A stretch of 18,784 bases of DNA from positions 1-18,784 of the forward strand of contig SZOR01000081.1 in assembly GCA_030263275.1 (NCBI GenBank). Direction: 5' to 3'. The translations under genes were made by a program, and so were the position numbers. Below the pieces are notes generated by a model, which had not been told where the DNA came from, ran no database searches, and worked only from the letters and a program-made list of their open reading frames with translations. Position 1 is the first letter of the stretch, and each line of letters opens with the position of its first letter. Source of the stretch: DSNY01 sp016861185. Its GTDB lineage: Bacteria; Pseudomonadota; Gammaproteobacteria; Burkholderiales; Burkholderiaceae_F. Shown one piece after another: positions 4,614 to 14,282 of this stretch.

Positions 4614-7337
4614 GTGACCGAAAGCCGCCCCGTGATTTCAACTTCGTTCGTCGAACGCTGCCGATTCGCTGCGGCGCTGGCGATCGCGCTGCTGGCCGGC
4701 TGCGGCGGCGGCTCGAGCAACGACAGCGCTGCGCCCGCACCGGTCGCACCCCCGATCGCGATCGCGAGCTTCGCGCCTGCGCAGGCCGGCCCGGGCGCGA
4801 CGGTCACCGTCACGGGCAGCGGCTTCGGCGGGGTGCAGTCCGCCAGGGTGGGCGCTACGAGCGCCAGCTTCACGATCGACTCGGCGACACAGCTCCGGCT
4901 GACCGTTCCGGACGGTGCGTCGAGCGGACCGATCGAACTGGCCGGCGGCGGCCGCGTGGCGCTGTCGTCGAACGACCTCGTCGTGCTCGCGGTGCCGCGG
5001 GTCACGAGCGTAACGCCCAGCAGCATCGTTGCGCCCGCCCGCATCAACGTCGCCGGCACCGATCTCGACAAGGTCACGCAGGCGAGGCTCAACGCGACGG
5101 TGCTCGCGATCGCGGCGCAGTCGCCGACGGCGCTCGCGCTCGACGTGCCGGCCGGCGCGTCGAGCGGTTTCCTGACGCTGGTCGCGACCGACGGCGTTGC
5201 CCGGCAGAGCGCGCAGCAGATCACCGTCGCGGGATCGATCGCCGTGGCCTCGTTTGCGCCGACGACCGTCGCGCGCGGGCTCACGCTGACCGTCAGCGGC
5301 AGCAACCTCGATCGCGCGACCGCGGTCGAGTTCGCCGGCGGCGCCCAGGCGCCGATCGCCGCGCGCAGCGGCAGCACGTCGATCTCGGTCACGGTGCCCG
5401 CGGCGGCGAACTCGGGCGTGTTCGCGGTGATTGGCAACGCTGGCGAGCGCGTCGACGCACCCGCGAGCCTCACGGTCGTTCCGCGCATCCAGGTCGACGC
5501 AGCCGCCGTCTACAACGTCGCGGCCGGCGCGCCGGTCACGATCAACGGCACCGGGCTCGCCGAAGTCAGCGCCGTTACCGTGGGCACGAGCGCGGCGACG
5601 ATCGGCGCGCGCAGCGACACGCAGCTCGCGTTCACGGTCCCGGCAGGCATCAACTGCGGGCCGATCACGTTGCTGTCGCAAAGCCAGCCATCGGTGCCGG
5701 CAGGTTCGGTCGTCGTCGGCGCCGGCTGCGCGGTGCGCAGCGCCGGCATCGAGTTCGCGCAGGTCTACGCACAGAGCGCCGGCGCGAACTACCAGCGGCT
5801 CGTGCCCGGCAAGGAAACCTGGGTGCGCGCCTACGTCGTCGCCGAGACGGCGGGCACGGCCGCGCCGGCCGTGCGGCTGACCGGTTTCAGCGGCACCACT
5901 GCGCTCGGCACGATCGCGATGGCAGGGCCGGCGACGCTGCCGCAACTGGCCGCCAGCGCCACCGTGCCGGACTCGCTGCGCTACGACGAGGCGCTGACGT
6001 TCAACGCGAACCTGCCGGCGGCGTGGGTCGGCGCCGGAATGCGCGTGCGCGTCGAGATCGATCCCGACCGCCGCTACGGCAATCCGATCGTGGTCGACGC
6101 CACGCCGAACGTCGGCGCCGCGACGCGCATCGATCTCGTGCTGGTGCCGCTCGTATCCGGCGGCAATGCGCCGCAGATGCCGGCCGCCGCCGACGTCGCC
6201 GACGAGATCGTGCGGCGGCTGCCGATCGCGCGCGAAAACGTCAACGTGGCGGTCCGCCAGCCGTACACGCTGACCTCGGTGACCGATGGGGTCGACACGA
6301 GCAGCGAGTGGTCGAGCGCGTTGAACGAACTCGAGATGCTTCGCCGCAACGAAGCGCGGACGAAGCATTACTACGGCTTCGTGCGGCCGATGGTGTCGGC
6401 CGGCACCGCGGGCATCGGCTATGTGAATCGCGTCGGCTCGACCTCGCCGAATCTGTCGGCGATCGGCTGGGACGCGAGCCGCACGTCGTGGCGCCGCACC
6501 TTCTCGCACGAGCTGGGCCACAACTTCAGCCGCGAGCATGCGCCCTGCGGCGGTGTGGCCAACCCCGACCCGAACTACCCGTATCCGAACGGCGCCCTGA
6601 ACGGCACGCCGCTGTTCGATTCGCTGCTCGACGACATCGTCTCGCCGGCCGGCATGTCCGACATCATGGGCTACTGCAGCGGCGCGTGGTTCTCCGACTA
6701 CAACTTCCGCGAAGTGCAGCGCTTCGTCGAAGCACAGCCGCAACCCGCGTTGAGCATTCAAAGCGCGGGGCGCACGGCGGAGATGGTGATCGTGTCCGGT
6801 TCGATCGGCCTCGACGGCGTGCGCTTCAATCCGGTGCACCGGCTGCGCGGCGTCGCGCCGGTGGCCGAAGCGGGCGAATACATGCTGCGGCTGGTCACGG
6901 CCGCGGGTGCGACGATCGAATTACCTTTCGACGCCGTGCGCGTCGACCATGCGCTGCCGCCCGAGCAGCACTTCTTCGTCAAGCTGCCCGATCCCGGCAC
7001 GCTCGCCGAGGTCGCGGTGCTGCGCGGCGCGAACGTGCTGCCGCAAGCCGGCGTAGGCGCCGTGCGCGTTCAAGGGCAACGCGCGCCGGCGCCGCCGGCA
7101 GCGGCCTCGGTCGATTGGAGTGAAGACGCCGGCGCGCTCGTGCTGGGCTGGAATGCGTCCGCGCACCGTTACCTGAGCGTCGCGCACGTCGCCGAAGACG
7201 GCGTGCGGCGCGTGCTCGCCGTGCTGCTCGCCGGCGGCAGCGCCCGCGTCGACGTTGCAGATCTTGCGCGCGGCGGCGAGTTCGAGTTCGCGCTGTCCGA
7301 CGGGTTGAATACCCGCCTCATCGTCGTGCCGCGCTGA
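4614..7337 (+). CDS. Large IPT/TIG-domain lipoprotein with metzincin-like zinc protease core
   Basis: A protein of 907 residues from the GTG at 4614 (901 from an alternative GTG at 4632; neither has a clear ribosome binding site). A signal segment ends in the lipobox LLAGC (Cys30), followed by GGGSSND, so it is a predicted surface or periplasmic lipoprotein. Four IPT/TIG immunoglobulin-like repeats follow at about 50-127, 129-206, 209-289 and 292-370; each starts with a (A/V)xSFAP/TSVTP-type strand and contains VxGxxL/F turns. Residues about 378-745 form the protease region. It has the zinc motif HELGHNFSREH (His632, Glu633, His636, His642) and a Met-turn SDIMGYC (Met685), as in metzincins, but with Ser where metzincins usually have Gly. 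The C-terminal 160 residues look like beta-sandwich modules. TIG repeats often bind surfaces or carbohydrates, so a secreted or surface protease acting on glycoproteins is plausible but unproven. An M66-like relationship is only a suggestion. Confidence 0.88.
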   Translation: MTESRPVISTSFVERCRFAAALAIALLAGCGGGSSNDSAAPAPVAPPIAIASFAPAQAGPGATVTVTGSGFGGVQSARVGATSASFTIDSATQLRLTVPDGASSGPIELAGGGRVALSSNDLVVLAVPRVTSVTPSSIVAPARINVAGTDLDKVTQARLNATVLAIAAQSPTALALDVPAGASSGFLTLVATDGVARQSAQQITVAGSIAVASFAPTTVARGLTLTVSGSNLDRATAVEFAGGAQAPIAARSGSTSISVTVPAAANSGVFAVIGNAGERVDAPASLTVVPRIQVDAAAVYNVAAGAPVTINGTGLAEVSAVTVGTSAATIGARSDTQLAFTVPAGINCGPITLLSQSQPSVPAGSVVVGAGCAVRSAGIEFAQVYAQSAGANYQRLVPGKETWVRAYVVAETAGTAAPAVRLTGFSGTTALGTIAMAGPATLPQLAASATVPDSLRYDEALTFNANLPAAWVGAGMRVRVEIDPDRRYGNPIVVDATPNVGAATRIDLVLVPLVSGGNAPQMPAAADVADEIVRRLPIARENVNVAVRQPYTLTSVTDGVDTSSEWSSALNELEMLRRNEARTKHYYGFVRPMVSAGTAGIGYVNRVGSTSPNLSAIGWDASRTSWRRTFSHELGHNFSREHAPCGGVANPDPNYPYPNGALNGTPLFDSLLDDIVSPAGMSDIMGYCSGAWFSDYNFREVQRFVEAQPQPALSIQSAGRTAEMVIVSGSIGLDGVRFNPVHRLRGVAPVAEAGEYMLRLVTAAGATIELPFDAVRVDHALPPEQHFFVKLPDPGTLAEVAVLRGANVLPQAGVGAVRVQGQRAPAPPAAASVDWSEDAGALVLGWNASAHRYLSVAHVAEDGVRRVLAVLLAGGSARVDVADLARGGEFEFALSDGLNTRLIVVPR

Positions 7338-7426
7338 GCCGCCCCCATCGCGTTTCCGCGTCATCGCGGCACCGCTTCGTCGCGCCGCCGTTGTCCGTTC
7401 GTGCCGGATCGCCGAGACTGTCCACG

Positions 7427-7443
7427 ACAGCCGAGTCGGCTGT
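7427..7443. promoter_or_regulatory. 17-bp perfect dyad (8-bp arms, one central base) before the VOC gene
   Basis: ACAGCCGA and TCGGCTGT flank a single central G. The site ends 5 bases before the AAAGGAGG ribosome binding site of the VOC gene. A weak promoter-like pair, TTGTCC (7391-7396) and GAGACT (7414-7419) with a 17-bp spacer, would place the transcription start at the left edge of the dyad, a classic repressor position. The dyad is directly visible; the operator role is inferred. Confidence 0.4.
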
Positions 7444-7448
7444 ATCGC

Positions 7449-7456
7449 AAAGGAGG
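7449..7456 (+). promoter_or_regulatory. Strong Shine-Dalgarno AAAGGAGG that sets the VOC gene start
   Basis: AAAGGAGG closely matches the 16S rRNA anti-Shine-Dalgarno complement. Two ATGs follow in tandem (7459 and 7462). The first is only 2 bases away, too close, so the second with a 5-base spacer is the better start. Confidence 0.75.
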
Positions 7457-7461
7457 CGATG

Positions 7462-7851
7462 ATGGACGTCTGGAAAACGCATGGCGCGTTCAGCTGGTGC
7501 GAGCTGATGACCACCGACGTGGAGGCGGCGAAGCGCTTCTACACGAAGCTGTTCGGATGGGGCACGAAGCAGTTCGACATGCCGGACGGGCCCTACACGA
7601 CGGTGCAGGTCGGCGAAGACTCGGTCGGCGGAATCATGAAGATCCCGGCCGATGCGCCGCCGATGCCGCCGCACTGGGGCTGCTACGTGACCGTCGACAA
7701 AGTCGAGGATACGGTCGCGCTCGCACAGTCGCTCGGCGGCAAGGTGCTGGTGCCCGTGATGGAAGTGCCCGGCGTCGGCCGTATGGCCGTGCTCCAGGAC
7801 CCGCAGGGCGCGGTGCTCTCCGTGATCACCTACACGATGCCTTCGGACTGA
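7462..7851 (+). CDS. VOC family (glyoxalase/bleomycin-resistance fold) protein
   Basis: A 129-residue single-domain protein of the vicinal oxygen chelate superfamily. It has the two beta-alpha-beta-beta-beta half modules: the first starts GAFSWCELMTTDVEAAKRFYTKLFGW, the second starts HWGCYVTVDKVEDTVALAQSLGGKVLVP and ends with the typical AVLQDPQGAVLSVI. This matches the small VOC proteins annotated as glyoxalase-like, not lactoylglutathione lyase itself, and the substrate cannot be told. No signal peptide is present, so it should be cytoplasmic. The start follows the ribosome binding site argument; an ATG one codon earlier is the alternative. It lies 124 bp after the metalloprotease gene with its own leader and dyad, so it is probably transcribed separately. 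It converges on the mscS gene with an 18-bp gap. Confidence 0.9.
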   Translation: MDVWKTHGAFSWCELMTTDVEAAKRFYTKLFGWGTKQFDMPDGPYTTVQVGEDSVGGIMKIPADAPPMPPHWGCYVTVDKVEDTVALAQSLGGKVLVPVMEVPGVGRMAVLQDPQGAVLSVITYTMPSD

Positions 7852-7869
7852 TGCTCGCTTGACGGTGTT

Positions 7870-8739
7870 CTAGCGCGCGCCGCTCGCCGCGGCGGGCGGG
7901 CCGAAGTAGATCGTCCGGTGCGGAAACGGGATCTCGATGCCGGCGGCGTCGAAGGCTTCCTTCGTCCGCCGCAGGAACTCGCGCCGCACGTTCCACTGTT
8001 CGAGCGGCAGCACCTTGATCCGGCATCGGATCACGACCGCCGAATCGGCGAGGCTGTCGACGCCGGCGATCTGCAGGTCCTCGAGGATGCGCGGCGCGAA
8101 TTCGGGGTCGGCGCGCAGTTCGGCCGCAACCTTGCGCAGCTCGTCGAACGCGGCGCCGATGTTCGAGCGGTACGAGATGCCGATGTCCATCACGGCGAAC
8201 GCGAACTCGGTCGACATGTTGGTGACCGTCGTGATCAGGCCGTTGGCAACGTAGTGCACGGCACCGTCGTAACCGCGCAGCTTCACGCGGCGCAGCGTCA
8301 CTTCCTCGACGAAGCCGCTCTTGCCGGCGATCTCGACGACGTCGCCGACGCGGATCTGGTTCTCGACGAGCAGGAAAAAGCCCGTGAAGTAGTCCTTGAT
8401 CAGGCTCTGCGCGCCGAAGCCGACCGCGAGCCCCACGACGCCCGCGGCGCCCAGGATCGGCGCGATCGACACGCCCAGCTCGTTGAGCACCAGCATCGCG
8501 GTGATCAGCCCGATCACGATCGACGCGGTGTAGCGCAGCGCGCGGCCGACGGTTTCGATCCACTTGGAACTCTCGACGTCGGGGGCACGCGCGGCGGCGG
8601 CCTGGCGCACCCGTCCGAGCAGGCGCGCGATCAGCGCGTGCACGACCCACGCGCCGGCGAGGATCGCGACGACCTTCAGCCCGGACTTCAGCTCCGGCCA
8701 CCAGGGCCGCAGCCATTCGAGATTCGCCCAATCGATCAT
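7870..8739 (-). CDS. mscS: MscS-family small-conductance mechanosensitive channel
   Basis: A 289-residue inner-membrane channel that opens under membrane tension on hypo-osmotic shock and releases small solutes. It is close to the E. coli MscS length (286). Predicted helices are TM1 about 21-43, TM2 about 68-88, and the pore helix TM3 about 92-124, where Gly/Ala packing (LGAAGVVGLAVGFGAQSLIKD) is diagnostic. The beta domain follows with IRVGDVVEIAGKSGFVEEVTLR and YVANGLITTVTN, and the C-terminal alpha/beta domain ends with the typical EIPFPHRTIYF. The start at 8739 has a GAAGGAG ribosome binding site 8 nt upstream and overlaps the otsB stop by four bases (ATGA). It is therefore the third gene of a coupled otsA-otsB-mscS operon, and the channel is made together with the enzymes that raise internal osmolarity. 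Confidence 0.95.
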   Translation of the reverse strand: MIDWANLEWLRPWWPELKSGLKVVAILAGAWVVHALIARLLGRVRQAAAARAPDVESSKWIETVGRALRYTASIVIGLITAMLVLNELGVSIAPILGAAGVVGLAVGFGAQSLIKDYFTGFFLLVENQIRVGDVVEIAGKSGFVEEVTLRRVKLRGYDGAVHYVANGLITTVTNMSTEFAFAVMDIGISYRSNIGAAFDELRKVAAELRADPEFAPRILEDLQIAGVDSLADSAVVIRCRIKVLPLEQWNVRREFLRRTKEAFDAAGIEIPFPHRTIYFGPPAAASGAR

Positions 8740-9527
8740 CGCCGTGCTCCTTCGCTGCCGTTGCGCGCGGCCGACGCGCGTCGAAACTGCAGCAACTGAT
8801 CCAGCAGGATCACGATTTCCGATTGTTGGTGAATGAAGTAGTTCGCGCGGCTGGCCCGGTCCAGTTCGACGCGCACGGTGATCCAGTGCGCCGGCGCCTG
8901 CGCGAAGACCAGCTCGTCGGTCTCGTCGTCGCCGACGAACAGCACGCGTTGTGCGCCCTCGTGCTCCGCGAGCGCGGCGAGCGCCTCGAACTTCGTGCGC
9001 GCTCCCGGCGGCAGCAGGTTCAGCACGAGCTTGCCGCCGATCACGCGCGGCGCGGGTGCGAGCTCCTGCACGATCCGCGCGAGCTCGCGCGCCGCCTGCC
9101 CGCGATCGCGCGCGAGCCGGTAGTGCACCGACAGCGTCAGGCGCTTGTCCTCGACGACGATGCCCGACGACGGCGCGTTCGCGAGCGCCGCTTCGAGCTG
9201 CGCGATCCATCCGCGGCAGACCGCACGCATCGTTTCGGGATCGGGGGCGTCGGGCAGGCCCTCGTTGCCGTGGTTGCCGATGCAGTGCCGGACTTCGACC
9301 GGAATGCGGTCACGCAGATCGGCGAGGCTGCGGCCGGAGACGACCGCGACGGGCGCGCACTGCGCGAGCTGCGCGAGCCGCTGGCGCACGCCGATCGCCG
9401 CGCGGGCGTCGCGCGGCCGCGCGACGATCGGCGCCAGCGTGCCGTCGAAGTCGAACGCGAACAGTGCGCGCGCGCCCGCGAGTCCGCGCAGCGACTCCTG
9501 TCCCTCCGCGCTGAGCAGGTGCTTCAT
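8736..9527 (-). CDS. otsB: Trehalose-6-phosphate phosphatase
   Basis: A 263-residue HAD-superfamily phosphatase that removes phosphate from trehalose-6-phosphate to give trehalose, the second step of the OtsAB route. HAD motif I is FAFDFDGTLAPI (nucleophile Asp26, acid/base Asp28). Motif II is SGR (64-66). The trehalose-phosphatase signature GNHGNEG (84-90) and motif IV GDDETDE (199-205) follow. The length is normal for OtsB. The start at 9527 is the Met before HLLSAEGQ and lies in a 4-base ATGA overlap with the otsA stop; the ribosome binding site is weak, so translation is probably coupled. The frame is open for hundreds of codons further upstream, but that is a shadow of otsA. The 3' end overlaps the mscS start by 4 bases. 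Confidence 0.95.
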   Translation of the reverse strand: MKHLLSAEGQESLRGLAGARALFAFDFDGTLAPIVARPRDARAAIGVRQRLAQLAQCAPVAVVSGRSLADLRDRIPVEVRHCIGNHGNEGLPDAPDPETMRAVCRGWIAQLEAALANAPSSGIVVEDKRLTLSVHYRLARDRGQAARELARIVQELAPAPRVIGGKLVLNLLPPGARTKFEALAALAEHEGAQRVLFVGDDETDELVFAQAPAHWITVRVELDRASRANYFIHQQSEIVILLDQLLQFRRASAARNGSEGARR

Positions 9528-11755
9528 GCGGCTTCGCTGTGCTCGCCGATGCGCGCGGCGATCCTCTCGCGCCGGCGCAGCCGCGCCGCGTCGAGCAGCA
9601 TGCGGCCGGCCCACCGATAGACGTTGAATTCGCGCACGAGCTGGCGCAGGCTCGCCATGCGCTCGCGCTGTTCGCTTGCGGGCATCGCCAGCGCCCGGTG
9701 CAGCGCCTCGGCGACCTGCTCGATGTGATAGGGATTGACGATCAGTGCCTCGTGCAACTCGCGCGAGGCGCCGGCGAACTGGCTCAGGATCAGCGTGCCG
9801 CGCTCGTCGTCGCGCGCGGCGATGAACTCCTTGGCGACCAGGTTCATGCCGTCGTGCAGGCTCGTGACCAGGCACACGTCGCACGCGCGGTAATGCGCGC
9901 GCACCGAGTCGGCGTCGTGATGCTCGACCAGCAGCCGGATCGGCTGCCACGCGCTGTCGCCGAAACGCGCGTTGATCTGCGCCGCGGTGGCGCGCACCTG
10001 CGCCTCGAAGCGCTGGTACTCGTCGAGCGAGGAGCGCGACGGTGCCGCGATCTGCACGAACGTGAACCGCCGCAGCCATTCGGGGTGCAGCTCGAACAGC
10101 CGCTCGACCGCGCGCATCCGCTCGACGATGCCCTTGGTGTAGTCGAGCCGGTCGACGCCGAGGCCGAGAAGCTGCTCGTCGTCGATGCCGAGCGCGCGCC
10201 GGATGCGCGCGCGCGCGGCGGCGACCGGCTCGTCGTTCTCCGCCGCCGGCCACGCGATCGAGATCGGATAGCTCTCGACCTGCGTCAGGTGTCCGCCGAA
10301 CGAGACGGTCGAGCTTTCGTATTCGATCCGCGCCTCGAGGAAGCGGTCGACCGTCTGCAGGAAGTTGTTGCAGTGGAAGCGCGTGTGAAACCCGAGGATC
10401 GTGCTGCCGAGCAGGCCGTCGAGGATTTCCCCGCGCCACGGGCAGATGCCGAACGACTCCGGGTTCGGCCAGGGGATGTGCCAGAAGGTGATGATCGTCG
10501 CGCGCGGCAGCCGCTCGCGCACCATGCGCGGCAGCAGCGCGAAGTGGTAGTCCTGGATCAGCACGACCGGATCGTCGGTGTGCGCCTCCTCGACGACGGC
10601 CTCGGCGAAGCGCTCGTTGACCGCGCGGTACTGCTCCCAGTCCTCGCTGCGGAACACCGGCCGTACGTGCGCGATATGGCACAGCGGCCACAGCCCCTCG
10701 TTGGCGAAACCGTAGTAGTAGCCCTTCTCTTCGGCCTTGCTGAGCCAGATCCGGCGCAGCGTGTACGCGGGATCCGCCGGCGGCACGCGCACGCGGCCGG
10801 CCGCGTCGGCCGTTTCGCGATCGGCCGAGCCGCCGCCGTGCGCGATCCAGGTGCCCGAGCAGGCACGCATCACGGGCTCGACCGCCGTCACCAGCCCGCT
10901 CGCCGGCCGCTGCACCTGGATGCCCTGCGCCGAGCGCACGTGGATGTAGGGCTCGCGATTGGACACGAGGATCACCTCGTCGCCGGAAAACTGGTCCTTC
11001 AGCAGCCGGCGCAACGCTTCCGGATTCCACCGCAGCGTCGTCGCGTCGTGCTCGCGCCGCTCGTTCTGCATGTCGCGCAGCAGCGCGCGCAGATCGCCGA
11101 CCAGCGGCTGCAGTTCGGGGCGCGGCTGCGCAAACGGACGGATCACGCCTTCGCCGCGCAGCATTGCGCGCACGCCCGCCACCCAGCCGCGCCAGCTCAG
11201 ATGAGCGACCGCGACCGTGATCAGCGCGACCGCGAGCCCGAGCACCGTGAACAGCCACAGGATGTACTTGCGCGTGTCCTCGCTGCGCCGTTGCACGAAG
11301 CTCATGTCGTGCAGCATCACCAACGATGCGACGTGTTCGCCGTCGCGCTGCACGTCGGCGACCGAGACGTGCAGCGGCCCGCGCGGCAGTTCGAGCACGA
11401 AGCCCTCGCCCGGGCGCGCGCGTTCGCGGACGCCGCAGTCGACGGCGGCAGGAAAGTTGTGGGTCTTGCGGACCAGCCTGTGGTCGGCATCGCACAGGCC
11501 GAGCGCGAACAGTCGCTCGTCGGCTGCGGCGCGCTCGAGTAAGGCGTCGATGCGGGCGTACGACTTCGACGCGCTCAGCTCGGCGATCTGCTCGTCGAGC
11601 GTGCGCGCGACGAAGGCGGAGCGGATGTCGAGGTCGCGCACGAACCAGCGCAGCGTCAGCGCGTCGATCAGCGGCATCGACACGTAGGCGAGCGCGAACA
11701 GCGCGGCGAGCAGCGGCAGAAGAAAGCGGAGCGAAAGGCGGAAGGTTCGAAACAT
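9524..11755 (-). CDS. otsA: Membrane-anchored, sensor-like trehalose-6-phosphate synthase (GT20)
   Basis: A 743-residue fusion. Residues about 260-740 form a GT20 synthase that joins UDP-glucose and glucose-6-phosphate into trehalose-6-phosphate. Its conserved elements are SNRE (Arg267), NEGLWP (Trp356), QDYH (Asp402), RLDYTKG (Arg536, Lys541) and HDGMNLVAKEF (Asp635). E. coli OtsA has only this part (474 residues). Ahead of it lie TM1 (about 8-30), an extracytoplasmic loop of about 130 residues (31-163) with Cys88 and Cys107 and a small-molecule-sensor-like LGLCDADHRLVRKTHNFP, TM2 (about 164-186) and a HAMP-like linker (187-240). This layout matches sensor kinases and chemoreceptors. The enzyme is thus likely tied to the inner membrane and possibly controlled by a periplasmic signal. 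Start 11755 is chosen because TM1 follows; no strong ribosome binding site is seen. The stop overlaps otsB. A related GT20 activity such as glucosylglycerol-phosphate synthase is less likely given otsB. Confidence 0.9.
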   Translation of the reverse strand: MFRTFRLSLRFLLPLLAALFALAYVSMPLIDALTLRWFVRDLDIRSAFVARTLDEQIAELSASKSYARIDALLERAAADERLFALGLCDADHRLVRKTHNFPAAVDCGVRERARPGEGFVLELPRGPLHVSVADVQRDGEHVASLVMLHDMSFVQRRSEDTRKYILWLFTVLGLAVALITVAVAHLSWRGWVAGVRAMLRGEGVIRPFAQPRPELQPLVGDLRALLRDMQNERREHDATTLRWNPEALRRLLKDQFSGDEVILVSNREPYIHVRSAQGIQVQRPASGLVTAVEPVMRACSGTWIAHGGGSADRETADAAGRVRVPPADPAYTLRRIWLSKAEEKGYYYGFANEGLWPLCHIAHVRPVFRSEDWEQYRAVNERFAEAVVEEAHTDDPVVLIQDYHFALLPRMVRERLPRATIITFWHIPWPNPESFGICPWRGEILDGLLGSTILGFHTRFHCNNFLQTVDRFLEARIEYESSTVSFGGHLTQVESYPISIAWPAAENDEPVAAARARIRRALGIDDEQLLGLGVDRLDYTKGIVERMRAVERLFELHPEWLRRFTFVQIAAPSRSSLDEYQRFEAQVRATAAQINARFGDSAWQPIRLLVEHHDADSVRAHYRACDVCLVTSLHDGMNLVAKEFIAARDDERGTLILSQFAGASRELHEALIVNPYHIEQVAEALHRALAMPASEQRERMASLRQLVREFNVYRWAGRMLLDAARLRRRERIAARIGEHSEAA

Positions 11756-11779
11756 CGGATGCGAGTCGTCCGCAGCGAA

Positions 11780-11807
11780 CGCAAACCCGCGTCCGCCTGC
11801 GTTTGCG
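11780..11807. repeat. Inverted repeat in the otsA leader or promoter region
   Basis: CGCAAAC and GTTTGCG are perfect inverted copies with a 14-base spacer, 25-52 bases upstream of the otsA ATG. The same stretch also carries a direct repeat AACCCGCG (11784-11791 and 11808-11815). Its overlapping symmetry suggests a regulator site or leader hairpin; the function is inferred. Confidence 0.35.
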
Positions 11808-11836
11808 AACCCGCGCTCCGGACGCCGGGGCGGATC

Positions 11837-11875
11837 CGCGAAAGAGTGCGGCTGACGCGAAAGAGAGTCGGCCGA
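11837..11875 (+). repeat. Tandem 19/20-bp near-repeat upstream of otsA
   Basis: Two adjacent copies share the core CGCGAAAGAG (11837-11846 and 11856-11865), followed by TGCGGCTGA and AGTCGGCCGA respectively. They lie 80-120 bases upstream of the otsA ATG. A centre-to-centre spacing of 19 bp, close to two helical turns, would suit two protein molecules on one face of the DNA. Confidence 0.45.
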
Positions 11876-12128
11876 CCCGGCGTGGGGAGGGGCAGGACCG
11901 GGCCGCACAACTTTAGCTGGATCGGCACCGCGGCGCGTGCGCGACAGCGCGTACGTAAGACAACTAGCATGAACGCGTTATCCGGTCGCTCCACCGCGGT
12001 GCCCGACGCGTTCGCTCCGGCTTTCCGCGTACGCGACAGGGCGGGTATGCCGGCCGCGCAATGTCCGTAGACTTCGGCGACCGATCGCATCGAACAACAG
12101 CGTGCCGAGCTTGTCGAAGGGGCCGCGC

Positions 12129-14278
<2,150 letters not shown>

Positions 14279-14282
<4 letters not shown>

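Larger units (their letters stand above)
11756..12128. other. 373-bp divergent intergenic region between the otsA and glgX operons
   Basis: No credible gene is seen. The region should hold the promoters of both trehalose operons and could co-regulate them. It contains a 7-bp inverted repeat (arms CGCAAAC at 11780-11786 and GTTTGCG at 11801-11807) close to the otsA start and a tandem near-repeat at 11837-11875. A weak plus-strand sigma-70-like pair (GCGACA, 18 bp, TAGCAT, around 11941-11970) is possible. GAAGG at 12116-12120 is the glgX ribosome binding site. Confidence 0.6.

Noticed and set aside
4638..6839. A 733-codon open frame on the minus strand opposite the metalloprotease gene
   Set aside because: The translation is rich in Arg, His, Asp and Ala and shows no known domain; it is the GC-rich shadow of the plus-strand gene, which has a signal, TIG repeats and a zinc motif.
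4574..7123. An 849-codon plus-strand frame overlapping the metalloprotease gene
   Set aside because: Arg-rich, low-complexity translation without any recognisable motif; another GC shadow.
9528..11495. Upstream extension of the otsB frame, open for about 650 further codons
   Set aside because: The extension lies entirely within otsA in another frame and is Arg-rich; the OtsB domain begins at the ATG in the ATGA overlap.
9539..11542. A 667-codon plus-strand frame opposite otsA
   Set aside because: Shadow of otsA; no recognisable domain and no plausible start signal.
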